DNA from: Acytostelium subglobosum LB1
Lineage: Eukaryota; Evosea; Eumycetozoa; Acytosteliales; Acytosteliaceae
Assembly: GCF_000787575.1 (NCBI RefSeq)
Contig: NW_012236502.1
Span: 124,001-188,000, forward strand
DNA: 64,000 nucleotides
Direction: 5' to 3'
Both the position numbers and the translations under genes were made by a program. The notes beneath the pieces were generated by a model. The model was not told the DNA's origin. It ran no database searches and saw nothing but the letters and a program-made list of their open reading frames with translations. Position 1 is the first letter of the stretch. Every line of letters begins with the position of its first letter. This document shows positions 22,600 to 33,172 of the stretch, in pieces.

Positions 22600-23592
22600 T
22601 TATTTAGTACTCCATTCCAAGTACTTGGTATCACCGAGCTTTCTTGGTGCGACCTTATGCTTGATCAAGAAACCAATGCCCTGGAAGAAACAAATTACAC
22701 CAACGACAATATAGGCGTAGCCCAAGAATGGGTTCTTGCCTCCGATCCAAGTGGCTGTTGAGAGGACAACATACTTCTTTCCATCGAATGACTCAACAGG
22801 GTAGTCTGTGGAAGTGGAGCAAACAGTGTTAGAGATACTAAGTCATAATCGATCAGGTGACTGGTTATACATACTGGCAACAATGGATACGTTGACATTT
22901 CCAGCTGGGAGGTCTTGGTTGATGATTCTGTACAGTTTCCTAAAGTCTGGGAGACCGGCGGTTCTCATCCAGACGATAAAGTCCTCGTCGGTAAAGTCCT
23001 GGATGATTCTGACACCCTCGACATCGGCTGGTGGGTTCTTGAACTTCTTGTCGACGTCGGACGACCAGGCAATGCCCTTCTTGACTAAGGGGATGATGGA
23101 GCCGTCCGTCTGCGACAGGGAGAACGTGTCGTTGAACATGCTTCTGGCAATGAGACCGCAGGGCAGGTAGACGGTCTTGAGCGTGCCGTCCACCGACGTG
23201 TATGGGTCGCAGTCTGTCTTGAGCTTATTATAATCGGTCACCCTGAGGCCGCGCAGCTGGTCGTCGTTTCGCGACTTGACGTAGCGACGGTGGTTCTGGT
23301 AGAAGTTGTCGAGCCTGTAGTACATATAGACGGGTGCCTTCATCTTCTTTGGTATCGACATGGTGAAGTTGCATGTAGTGCCAACCTGGCAAATCTTGTC
23401 GTACTGTAGCGTCGACTCGACGACGTTGTTCGATGCGCTGATCATCACGGCTCCAATCGGGATGAAGATAACTCCGATCACAATGAACGTGATAATAACT
23501 GGCGTTGGCGTCAGGATTGGCTCCCACGCCTTCATCCTCTGCTGCTTAAACGCAGTGTTTGATGGTCTGTTTGACTTGTCCTTTGAATCCAT
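22600..23592 (-). CDS. CDC50/LEM3-family subunit of P4-ATPase lipid flippases
   Basis: Two exons, 23592-22875 and 22805-22600, give 307 residues. CDC50 proteins pair with P4-ATPases, help them leave the ER and take part in flipping phospholipids to the cytosolic leaflet. The layout is the family's: a basic cytosolic start ([18 protein letters not shown]), a first membrane helix ([20 protein letters not shown]), and a large lumenal domain with paired cysteines ([16 protein letters not shown]...[15 protein letters not shown]) and N-glycosylation sites. The hallmark [25 protein letters not shown] is created across the splice junction. A second helix ([20 protein letters not shown]) and a short basic tail close the protein. 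The assignment is firm; which P4-ATPase it serves cannot be read here. Confidence 0.95.
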
Positions 23593-24193
23593 CTTGAGAC
23601 TATATTATTATTTGTGTTTATGTTTGTTGTTGTTGATGCTACTGCTGCTGCTGTTTCTTAAGTTGCCGCTAAGCTAATATCCTCTTCTTCTTCTTTTTAA
23701 AAGTACAACAATATATACTTTATCTAAAATGTATATATAATAATAATAATAATAATATAATGCGAGAGAATGTTAATAATGAGCTGGCTAAGTTAACTTA
23801 ATCAATGTGTGATGTGAGTGAATGAGTGAATGAATGAATGAGACGAGACAAGTGATAGAAAGAACAATGTGTTTGAGGGAGGTGATGATGTGTGACCGAT
23901 CTATTTGATGATTGATTGATTGATTGTGATTGATAGATAGAATAGGAATAGATAGCTAGAAGACACCTTGATGGATGGTCACTCACTCACTAACTAAGTG
24001 GATAGTTGATGATGATGATGTTTGAGTGGTTGTATAAAGGTGTATAATATATTATAATGTATTGACAAGAAAATGAGCACATCATTTACAATCCATCCAA
24101 CTGACACTGGGATGAATGGATGGATGGATAGATGATGGATGGTCCACCACCACCACCACTCATTACTAACTGGAATGTGGCAGTCTGATGTGC

Positions 24194-24211
24194 GGTGTGC
24201 GATCGCACACC
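24194..24211. repeat. Perfect 18-bp palindrome GGTGTGCGATCGCACACC
   Basis: The sequence equals its own reverse complement across all 18 bases and is GC-rich in an otherwise low-complexity region. It could be a dimer-binding site or simply a cruciform-forming sequence. It lies 0.6 kb upstream of CDC50 and 1.1 kb upstream of OSBP. Confidence 0.6.
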
Positions 24212-24697
24212 TAAGAGTGATTGTGTCTGACATGTCAAGTGATTGATCCTGTGTCTATATCTACGTCTATGTCTATGTCTATGTCTGTGTTGATTGTTTC
24301 GTGCACTTACATCACACTTGTTTAGCCCGGGCTGCAGTTGTTAAGTTTATATATATTATATCAAACCTGTGTATGTGTGTATGTATTTGTTGACAATCAA
24401 GCAACAGAGTGAATGAATGATGTATGTGTGAATGATAGGTTTGTTGTTGGTGTTGTGTGAATGAATGAATGAATGATAAAGAGAGTGTGATGTGTGTTAT
24501 GTTTAGCAAGGAAAGAAGGGGTGTCAATGTGTTAGAGTTAGAGAGATTAAGTGTGTGAGGGTTATTTTGAAACAAACCAAACACTTCAAAGGTAAGGGTT
24601 AAAAAATGAAGGTTTGTGTGTGATCGATTGATTGTTTTGTGAGTCGAACAATAGGACGAGTGCAAAAGGCCGTGTCGCTTCCCTTTGTCTGAACACT

Positions 24698-24765
24698 TAT
24701 CGTTCTATTTTGATTGGCTTCCTGCTCCGCTCAGCGGGAGAACCAATCTGATAGAAACACGAGAT
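24698..24765. repeat. Long bulged hairpin, possible structured RNA
   Basis: The paired blocks are TTCTAT (24703-24708) with ATAGAA (24751-24756), GATTGG (24712-24717) with CCAATC (24743-24748), and CTCC/GC (24725-24730) with GC/GGAG around a TCA loop (24731-24733). Weaker outer pairing, with bulges, extends the stem further. Nothing open and no known RNA family was recognised. The length and the bulged stem would suit a small hairpin RNA. Confidence 0.4.
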
Positions 24766-25287
24766 ACATCATGTCAAAAACAATCTCCCCAAGACAAGGA
24801 CTTAAAGGTCAACTTTTGATGTCATCACCTGACCTTAGTCTCAAAAAAACAAACAAACAAATGTCATACAGACCCCACGAACAGATAAATAGACATAACA
24901 TCTTAGTATTACTTTAAACACTTCGAGAACTTTTGTATCTGTATCTGTATTCTGCTAATGACACTGGACATTGTTGTTACGTGATTCAAGACTTGGATAT
25001 ATGAGGAATGTTGTTGTTAGGACACTATTTGTGGACTTATAACTTCGCACCACACCCCTCGAAAACCATCTTCCTAGAGGCTCAGGCCCTCGACTAAAGG
25101 TTCGAAGAGAAAATTGCCTTATTTGGTCAATCTGAGGTGCAACAACAACTTCACCAATTGTCCAACCATGAATACTCGTTTATAACAAACAAACAAATTA
25201 CAGAATTATTTTTGATATCAAATATATATTACAATATAATTATTTATTCCATGTTTAAACATATACATAAAATATTATCTTATAACC

Positions 25288-26820
25288 ATGTCAACTCATT
25301 GTATCTCTTTTACTCCTCATCATCATCATTCAACATCCCAACATGATCAGTTATATAATAACAATACACAATATAGTAGTCAGCTGACACATAGTACTGG
25401 ATCAGTTAGTAGTAATGTGATATTGGAGGATGAGGAAGAGGATGGACCTGTTGAGGACGGAGTAATGTTCAAAGAGGTACCAAACGATGGTCTGGGCAGA
25501 CAAAGCCAGTGCCAAGGTCAGAAGAATGAGAGTGTAATGAAACAGGCATACAGCTTCATAAAGAACAATCTCAAAGTTGGAACAGATATGACCAAGACCA
25601 CAATTCCAACTTCATTCGTTATGCCAGAGTCATTCCTAGTGTCCATTCAACAGAACACAGCAGTTTATTCTCATCTATTGACAATGTATGTGATCTTGAT
25701 ATTAAGATAAAGTCACCTGACACCAATATTGGTCAGGTTATCAATGTTCATATCACGTGACATCTACAACTTTACTAACTTACATTATCTAAGAGCTGAT
25801 TCAATCCAGGATCCAGAGAAGAGGTTCCTTCAAGTACTCAAGTTCCATCTAATATGGCCAAGAATGTATGTAAGTATCGTTAATCAATAATAGTTTGGAA
25901 TAATTCCAGTCACTCACATAATTATACAGTTCCCAAGAAATCCTTTGAATCCAACACTTGGAGAGGTGTACCATAATCAGGTACATCATATGGATGAATC
26001 GACAAACAAGGTGATACCAGGTGATGTGACCAGGTTTGTTTCTGAACAGGTGTCTCATCATCCACCAATATCTGCCTTTCACTTTGAGAATGCAAAGCAT
26101 GACATCCAATACGATTCTAGTCAACAGATCACACCAGTGTTCACTGGCAAGAATATTCGCGCTCAGATGGATGTCAGGACATCGATCAAACTAGGTCGTC
26201 ACAACAACACATACATCAATGACAAGTTCCCAGATGGATATCTACGTCTCTTGCGATGGAAGTTTGAGTTCTCTGGAAAGTATACATTCATGTGTCCAGA
26301 GACTGGGCATCGTGCGCTGATCCACTTCAAGGACAAGCCATTCCTCGGTGGCAAGTGGCATGAGCTCCACATCTACGTGTCCAGAGGCAAGGACACTCTG
26401 TATGAGATCACAGGATCGCATGTGGACACCCTTCACATTACCAACCTCAAAGATAAGGTACGTGTTGAGTTGGCTGAATCGTGATGCTGCTGATGGATGT
26501 TGTTACTAACATTGTGTCGTTCTCAATAGAAATCGTCAGTGTTCATCAACTACAATACTATGCGCAGGGAACCGATTGTTGAACCATCGTTAGACTCGAT
26601 GGAGGCTAACAACTCGATCAGGGTGTGGAAGGGTGTATACGATGCCTTTGCAGATCAGGATGTTCGCAGGGCTGGTCTAGAGAAGCATCGTGTCGAGGAG
26701 GCCGAGCGCAAGAAGCTGCAACAACCTGATCTAGTTTACGATCCTGTTCACTTTAAGTTGGTGGACCATGCTGGTGAGGCCAACGGTGGTCAGCAGCCCT
26801 GCATCAAATACCTAAAGTAA
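25288..26820 (+). CDS. Oxysterol-binding protein family (ORD-only OSBP)
   Basis: Four exons, 25288-25685, 25737-25869, 25930-26457 and 26530-26820, join to 449 residues. The protein is a lipid-transfer domain without PH or FFAT-like parts visible, as in many dictyostelid OSBPs. The ORD lid region is near FVMPESFLVSIQQNTAVYSHLL. Next come FPRNPLNPTLGEVYHNQ and the signature EQVSHHPPISAFHFEN, which contacts sterol and PI4P. A charged C-terminus carries EKHRVEEAERKK. The acidic N-terminus (VILEDEEEDG) and a His-rich start are low complexity. The ATG at 25288 is the first in-frame Met after an AT-rich leader. Intron 2 (25870-25929) carries the GGAATAATTCC palindrome plus TCACTCAC described in the findings. 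The homology is clear, the ligand unknown. Confidence 0.93.
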
Positions 26821-27210
26821 AGTGATAATAACATATGTAGATTCTTCCAAAGCCGATTCCAATTCAACAATGTTGTGAAACGGTGGGATTGATTGAATGA
26901 TCGACTCTTGTTGTTCGAGTTCGAGAAATACCACGCACTCAGTCTCGCGACCATCCATCAGTCTTTGCTTGTTTTGCTTGGCTTGGTGTGATCAGTATCT
27001 GGATTGTTGGGAATGGGCAATCATTCATTTGCAGTACTACAATTGTATTGATTGATACTTGATGATAATGGGCTTGGGATGTGAAAGAATGAGTGATCAC
27101 ATCAATCACTCACTCATTCCAATGCATAGTACAATCACATACAACTTACATTGAGTGTAATTAATTATAATGTAACTAAACTGATAGATAATAGCTAACA
27201 GAGATATAGA
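26821..27210. other. Intergenic, nothing recognised
   Basis: This is the 3' flank of OSBP and 5' flank of the TOM1-like gene. It has a TCACTCACTCATTCCAATG stretch near 27103-27122 that recalls the intron motif of this window, here outside an annotated intron. The bases before 27211 are AT-rich. No RNA gene was seen. Confidence 0.45.
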
Positions 27211-28246
27211 ATGTACAATACGATATACTATGTACTTGGTGGCATGTTTGCTCTCATTGGATTCCTGGCATTGTATCAATTCATACAGGCCGTGCGATTC
27301 TCGAGGTCCAACACCAAGCAAGTGTTCACAGCCACGATCGTACTTGTGATGTTTGCTCGAGGTGCATTCTTCTTGATCACTCCATCCATAGTCAGTGGGA
27401 GTCTACAGAACTTCCCTTTGAACGTCTTACTCCTGTGGGGTATGTTAATCAATGACATGTCCTTCCTTCAATGATCGTAACACCCTCCCATCCATTCGCT
27501 CATTCAGATCACATGATTGATATGCTATTCTTCTTGGCATACTTCATGTTCTTCTTATCATGGACAGACTTCTATTATCAGGCATCAGTTGGATCAGAGT
27601 CCAACTTCTTCAAGAATAGGATAGTAGTGATTGTTTTATCATCATTCTATGTTGGAAGTGTGATTGCCATCACTGGATGTTTCCTAATGTCAAACAATCC
27701 AGATACAGTAAGTGATTGCGATGCCAGTGTAGTCTTCACTCACTAACCATGTACATGATTGACAGGTCAAGACTGTAGAATTGGTAACAGCATGCTTCAT
27801 CACATCATTATACTTTATGACTGCAGGATTGTTTGCAGTGTATGGACTAAAGATAAACAGACTAATGAATGACTGTCGACTACTTATCAAAAATGTACAA
27901 TCTACCAAAGTCAAGGCCATCACATGGATATGTTCTCTATGTTTCCTTCTAAGGGCATGTCTAATTGTATATAGTATAATACTATTGAATGTATGTTGTT
28001 CATTCACATTGGAATCATTCCGATCAATCAATCAATCATACTAACCTATTAACTTGACTTACTTGCATTAATAAGAATGAACCAGAGTCAAAGACATTCA
28101 ATCTGGCATGGTATTGGGTATTGATATTCTTTGTTGTTCTAGAGATATTACCAACATGTGCAATGTTATACTATCTTAGCAAAGGACAACAGAATAGTAG
28201 TAGTCGTACAGAGTCAACATACATGGCAATCCAACAAGAGGAATGA
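27211..28246 (+). CDS. Seven-helix THH1/TOM1/TOM3-domain membrane protein (copy 1)
   Basis: Four exons, 27211-27439, 27508-27707, 27766-27990 and 28076-28246, join to 274 residues. Hydrophobicity shows seven likely membrane spans: YYVLGGMFALIGFLALYQFI; ATIVLVMFARGAFFLI; MIDMLFFLAYFMFFLSW; IVVIVLSSFYVGSVIAITGCFL; ELVTACFITSLYFMTAGLFAVYG; ITWICSLCFLLRACLIVYSIILL; and YWVLIFFVVLEILPTCAMLYYL. The charged loops (KINRLMNDCRLLIKNVQSTKVKAITW) and the final LEILPT motif fit the TOM1/TOM3 family, whose plant members sit in endomembranes and are GPCR-like in topology. The tail is short and polar (SSSRTESTYMAIQQEE). A related gene lies at 39568-40664. The biochemical role is unknown; the family call rests on topology and the R/LEILP pattern. 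Confidence 0.75.
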
Positions 28247-28531
28247 ATGAATGAATGATACTTGGAATGAATGATTGATTATGATAATCATCTGTTACTC
28301 CGCATATGTACATAATAAACAACTAACCATATCGAAACTTGTACAAGACCAATGACTTCAGGTTTGATCATACTACAACTTCACCCAACCCTATGCCGGA
28401 TCGAGGTCAATAGATCTTTTGAAGAATTCTTGGAATGATACACACCTTGTTACTCATTCATTCACTTCACATCACTTCAATCCAATGTGTAATACATAGA
28501 GATAGCATAAACATATACATAATAACATAAA

Positions 28532-31009
28532 ATGAAACCAACAACTTCATATTACTCATCTTTCTTCCAAAAGGAGGTCGATGAATACAAGCCTCTGTTT
28601 GATAACTTATCAAAAGAGACTCCAGAGTACTTGTTGCAGAACAGATGCACCTGTGATGATTTGGTAATCACTTTCCCAATGGATCAGTCACAGGCTGACT
28701 CAGTTCACGCAACATGGCAAAGGAGACTACGAGTGTTTAGCAATAGCGAGACATTGCCATCACAAACATCACAAACACAACATGTGGATGCTGTGATCAA
28801 ACTGGGCGACTTCAACAAGTTTGAAGCCGAACAGATTGCATTGACAAGGAATTACTTCTCGCTCATTGACAATCCAAAGCCCAAGAGTGGAAACACCTAC
28901 TATGGCGGAGACTTTGTCCCTGTGATTACAACTGGCAACCATATACCCTTCATCCTAAACGGGTTGGTTAGGCAACATTACTCACAGCCGATATCCATCA
29001 ATGAAATAATGGACCGAGACCGCGGTGGTCAGTTGTTCACAATCCTCGGTCGCTTCCTCAAGACGAATGTAAGTGTCTGGCAGCAAGATCACAATCACAA
29101 TCACAATTACTCACTTTGTTCATCCATATTAGACTGATCCAACGGATTACTATGGAGTCACAGACTCGGGTAGGATGAGTCACAACAACTATGGCACTGC
29201 CCATCACTCTGCAGTGTTGTTGCACTACGATCAACATGATACACCAGAGGTTGTATTATTACGACAGTACACTCCATATTCCTACAACCAGGATCAGGAG
29301 CACTTGGTCATTATCCATAGACATGTCCGTAAGTAGTTATATTGATTGATTGATTGAATGAATGAACCATGGATACTAACTCAATCGCTCACTCACTCAA
29401 TTACTTGCCAACAGCTGGTTCGTCAGAGTATAGTCGCGATCACTTTGCCTTTGGCACAACTGAGGAGGCCAAGGCAAAGTTTGAGCAAACCTATAAGGAG
29501 CTCACCAACACTGACTATGTCCACTATGAGACTGCGAAGATTGAGCCCAAGCCAGGTTACCTCAGCCAATACGTTCACAACTTGCCACTTCGTAACAAGA
29601 TACCATCAATGCGCGACATTTGTTTCACAGTGCTCAAGGAGCACTATCTCATTGACAAACTGTCGTTCCTTGACAAGATATCACAGTTGCCAATCGATGT
29701 GTTGCGTGAGTTTTGTCACTCTTGCCTGGCAGACACCAGAGCAGTTGGTGATGAGATTGCCAACTACCTTTTGGATCACTTTAGTATGGGAGCACTGTAC
29801 AATGAGGACACGTTAGAGGATCTCTTCCCATTCCAACAAAGAGTCGAATCAATGTTTAGACGACATTGCTGGATGTCAAAGAGCTCGACATGGTCAATGC
29901 CTCAGAGCATATTCAAACCTCCACACAACACCAACATCTTGCTCAATGTCTATGACAACATCAACATGTTCAAGATCAAGCATGTGCCAAGCACAAACAT
30001 CGTGATGCCACAGCCAGCCAATACAGTCAAGCCAGTAGGTGCGCCATCGATCGTGGACCGTGAGACATTCCTCAAGAACTTTGCCGCAGTCACATCGGAT
30101 CGATTCAACTTTACCCCTGATGTGTGGAAGAACATGGTGGTCATTGGCGGTGGCATGACGACCGCACTCACTGGCGAGACTGAAGGCTTCGAGTCATCAG
30201 ACATTGACATTGTCTTTTATGGCCTGAATGATGAGAATGACATCCAGAACAAGTTCACACAGCTGTACAACTCGCTCCAAGACAATGACAAGTACTCAAT
30301 CTGTGTTGGCTCGTCTGATATCACGCTGTGTCGCCACTACCCCTACAGACACATCCAGATCAGTGTCGTCAACCACAAGGGCATCCAGGACATTTTGCTA
30401 GGAGTGGACATTGAGGCATCGTGCTTTGCCTTTGACGGTAACAATGTGTGGACTACACATCGTGGTCTGATGGCCATGAATTACCGCGCCAACTTTGCCA
30501 CAAACTATGGTCACAAGATACGAGGCGAGCGTCTGTACCAGAGACGTCTGCTCAAGTACTTGCCGCGTGGCTTTGCCATCAGTTACCTACCAACGCCATA
30601 CATCCTTGAGAAGGAGAAGCAGTTGGCGCCCTCGATCTATGGCGTCGGACTGGAGCTGATGCTGTCGGCAGCCAAGCGTGAAGATGTCCGCCAACGTCTT
30701 GAAAGGAGAACAAAGAAGGGCAGTCTGCCCTATGGACCCAACATATCCAAGGAGGATTTTGAGAGATCAGTGAATGAGAATCACAACAACTACTTTGATG
30801 GCTACAACTACAGCGACTGGCCATCAATCGCAAAGAATGCCAACACAGACGAGATGTACGTATCGTGGAACTACCCTGATGAGCTGCCCTACATTGAATA
30901 TGAGTTCGAACAATTCGAATACCATACATCAACCTACTACCTGGACTCTGATGATGAAGACGATGTCACCGACGAAGAGGAAGAGGAGGTTGAGATGGTG
31001 GACCAGTGA
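28532..31009 (+). CDS. Protein with nucleotidyltransferase-like fold in its C-terminal half
   Basis: Three exons, 28532-29068, 29133-29328 and 29415-31009, join to 775 residues. The N-terminal 240 residues are unfamiliar. At about residues 485-515 MVVIGGGMTTALTGETEGFESSDIDIVFYGL has the layout of a nucleotidyltransferase superfamily active site: a Gly-rich turn, then an S-x-D-x-D/I-F strand with the two carboxylates. The following ISVVNHKGIQDILLGVDIEASCFAFDG supplies the usual third Asp on the next strand. Similar NTase-like proteins occur in amoebae and giant viruses, often beside ankyrin repeats, but I see no clear ankyrin repeat here. The C-terminus is a strongly acidic tail (DSDDEDDVTDEEEEEVE). 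The substrate cannot be inferred, and catalysis is a hypothesis. Confidence 0.7.
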
Positions 31010-31075
31010 ACATTCCAGTCACCCTCAAAGCTACAATTAATTGGCTTGGTGCCATTTAGACTCATTTAAAGCAAA

Positions 31076-31480
31076 GGATGAGGCCTTAAGTTTGGATACC
31101 GGGGCGCACCAAGGTACGAGCCCTTAGAACCAAAATGTAATCTAATGGCTCACGGACGCCATCCTACAAGAGATAAATGTGTTATGCATGAACTGTAATT
31201 GGTCAACGCAGGACAAGCACGTGATCACAAATACGAATTCATTATTACCAACAACAATCAAACAGTTTGTCGGCGACGTCTCAAAGAGGATTCGTCGGTT
31301 CGACTTCGAACATTCATTCATGTTCAAGGCTGTAATCACCATGCCTCGTCATCGGCACGAAATTCGCACCAACCCCAGACAACTCTTCCAACTAACCTAA
31401 TATCCGAATGTGGCTGGATTTGGTCGACCTGCCACCAGAGAATGTCTCACTTTATGAAGGAGGGATGAGGCCTTAAGTTT
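31076..31480. repeat. 18-bp direct repeat GGATGAGGCCTTAAGTTT at 31076 and 31463
   Basis: Two identical 18-base copies (31076-31093, 31463-31480) lie 387 bp apart in the same orientation. The core GGCCTTAAG is not simple-sequence repeat. The inner DNA shows no recognisable element. They may be ends of an old insertion or paired regulatory sites. Confidence 0.5.
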
Positions 31481-31687
31481 ACGTGGAATGAACCGATCAT
31501 CTACACAGCTCGAGTTCGAACCAGTTGTAGAGCGAGGGAATGTTGATCAATGTGATGTTGAGCGACACTTGGTACCCTACCCTTGGACCACCCCCTCTCT
31601 TGATGATATCATATGATGCTATTCCTTGTCCAAAAAGACAATTGAAGGATTTTAAATTTTATCACAAACCCACTGAGCTCTCGTCTG

Positions 31688-31864
31688 ATGTCTAAGAGAC
31701 ACTTTGAGGGCAAGGTGGCTGTTGTGCACCCTGTTCAAGAAGAGATATCCAAATTGGAGCCTCATAATTTTAATGGTTCATTTATTCAAAGGATTTTTCA
31801 GCAAGTTGGGTTGGTCAAGGGCGCAAACGAACTATTTTACGGCCCAATACAAACGATGAAATAG
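31688..31864 (+). CDS. Possible small ORF, 58 residues, unrecognised
   Basis: The ATG at 31688 opens 58 codons to TAG at 31862, and the frame is open 12-14 codons further upstream. The product is SKRHFEGKVAVVHPVQEE followed by a mixed amphipathic part ending FYGPIQTMK. Unlike most frames nearby it is not low complexity. There is no homology that I recognise and no clear promoter. It could be a small gene, one exon of a longer one, a relic, or chance. Confidence 0.2.
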   Translation: MSKRHFEGKVAVVHPVQEEISKLEPHNFNGSFIQRIFQQVGLVKGANELFYGPIQTMK

Positions 31865-33172
31865 ATATCGGCGGACTGACTTTGGAAATAATATTATTTC
31901 CAACTTGAAGGTTGTTTGTTAGTGTGCCTTCATGAATGAATGAATTAATGTGGGCGTGGTACTCTGAGCCAACGTCCATTAACACAGTGGTACTGTACGG
32001 CAACAACAAGGCGATATGGCCAAGTGACACATGGCATCTAACCCACCTTTCTATTTTAGGCCATTGACAGATTCTTGGCTTGTAAGCGCCAATCTAGAAG
32101 TACACCATGGTATCACTCACCCAAACACACTAACTAATCTACTGATGATGAGTATGTTACCATCAAGGCTCTAATGTCATCAACACACACTTATTATCAT
32201 CCATAATTATTATTAATAAAGTATATCCTAAACTGACGACAGTGAGTGACGCAGTGGAATACATTGTTGTGAGGCAGTGAGTGTGATTAGAAACTTGGGA
32301 AAGTGCAACAAGCTGAGGTATGACATGGTTTCCTGCTGACACACGTCAACTGCCATACTTTACATCCACTCGCATACACACACACACCGATCCAAACATT
32401 CAATCATTGTTCTACACCGCCTCTATCCATTTGGAGCATAGAGAGAATTAATTGACGAATATCCAATCTCTAAACTCAGCGCATCGACACGTCCATCGCA
32501 CCTCACATCACACGCTGAAACACCCCATCGATTGATCGATCAAAGCGCAGACATCTTTCTAGACTGTACAGTAGTGGACCCTTATCATAAAGCAATCAAT
32601 CTAGAAGGTATCCCCGACGTGACACGGACCGTCCAGAAGAGTGACAGTATTAGTACAGTATCAATTTACCAAGATATACTATATTCATACATTATTGACA
32701 CTTTGAAACATTGATCGATTGACACTCTCAAGGTACAAGCCCTTCAATTCATTCATTCATCTTCAACTTGTATTCTACACACACGTACATTCATCCATCC
32801 AACTCACCTCATTCACCAGCTTGCTTGCGAACCATCAAAATCATCAAATCTCGCCCTTAGATAGCTCTCACTTCATCCACACCACTAACACACTCATTTA
32901 CTCTACTTGTTTACTTAAGGCCACATCCGCGGAACCAGCCCATCTCCATAATCTACATCAATCAATCAATCATTCATCAAACATATACTATCACTAAATA
33001 TTAGTATTAGCATTAGCATAGTAGACTACAACCAACAACAACAGAGATTAATATTCAACAGCCAATCATATCACACTAACTTTGATCACGTCACTTGATC
33101 ATCGTTCGATCACTTCAACTATACATTACAATCACATTCACATCACATCATATGATATTCAGGTGACAGACA

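Larger units (their letters stand above)
23593..25287. other. 1.7-kb gene-poor divergent region with palindromes and a long hairpin
   Basis: Between divergent CDC50 and OSBP genes I find no convincing gene. The left kilobase is TG/GA-rich with many TGAA/GATG repeats, which keep a 117-codon minus-strand frame (24312-24665) open; I treat that frame as low-complexity noise. Structured elements inside it are listed separately: a perfect 18-bp palindrome (24194-24211), a bulged hairpin (about 24698-24765) and a 7-bp inverted repeat (24805-24836). The last 150 bases are AT-rich, a plausible OSBP promoter. Confidence 0.5.
31010..33172. other. 2.2-kb region without a recognised gene
   Basis: This is the longest gene-poor stretch. 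An 18-bp direct repeat (31076-31093 and 31463-31480) brackets about 370 bp of ordinary complexity with several overlapping open frames of 66-89 codons, none recognisable. A 58-codon frame at 31688-31864 is listed separately. The right kilobase is rich in TCATTCA/ATCACATCA repeats and is probably the long 5' flank and leader of the transcription factor-like gene at 33173. Confidence 0.5.

Noticed and set aside
24312-24665. 117-codon minus-strand frame in the gene-poor region
   Set aside because: It is built from GAAT/TGTG repeats and reads as Ser/His/Thr/Leu low complexity.
31505-31525. GAGTTCGAACC resembling a tRNA B box
   Set aside because: No A box, acceptor stem or anticodon arm is found at proper spacing.
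32719-32997. 92-codon + strand frame before the transcription factor-like gene
   Set aside because: Composition is that of ATTCA/CATCA repeats; it is probably leader or promoter sequence.
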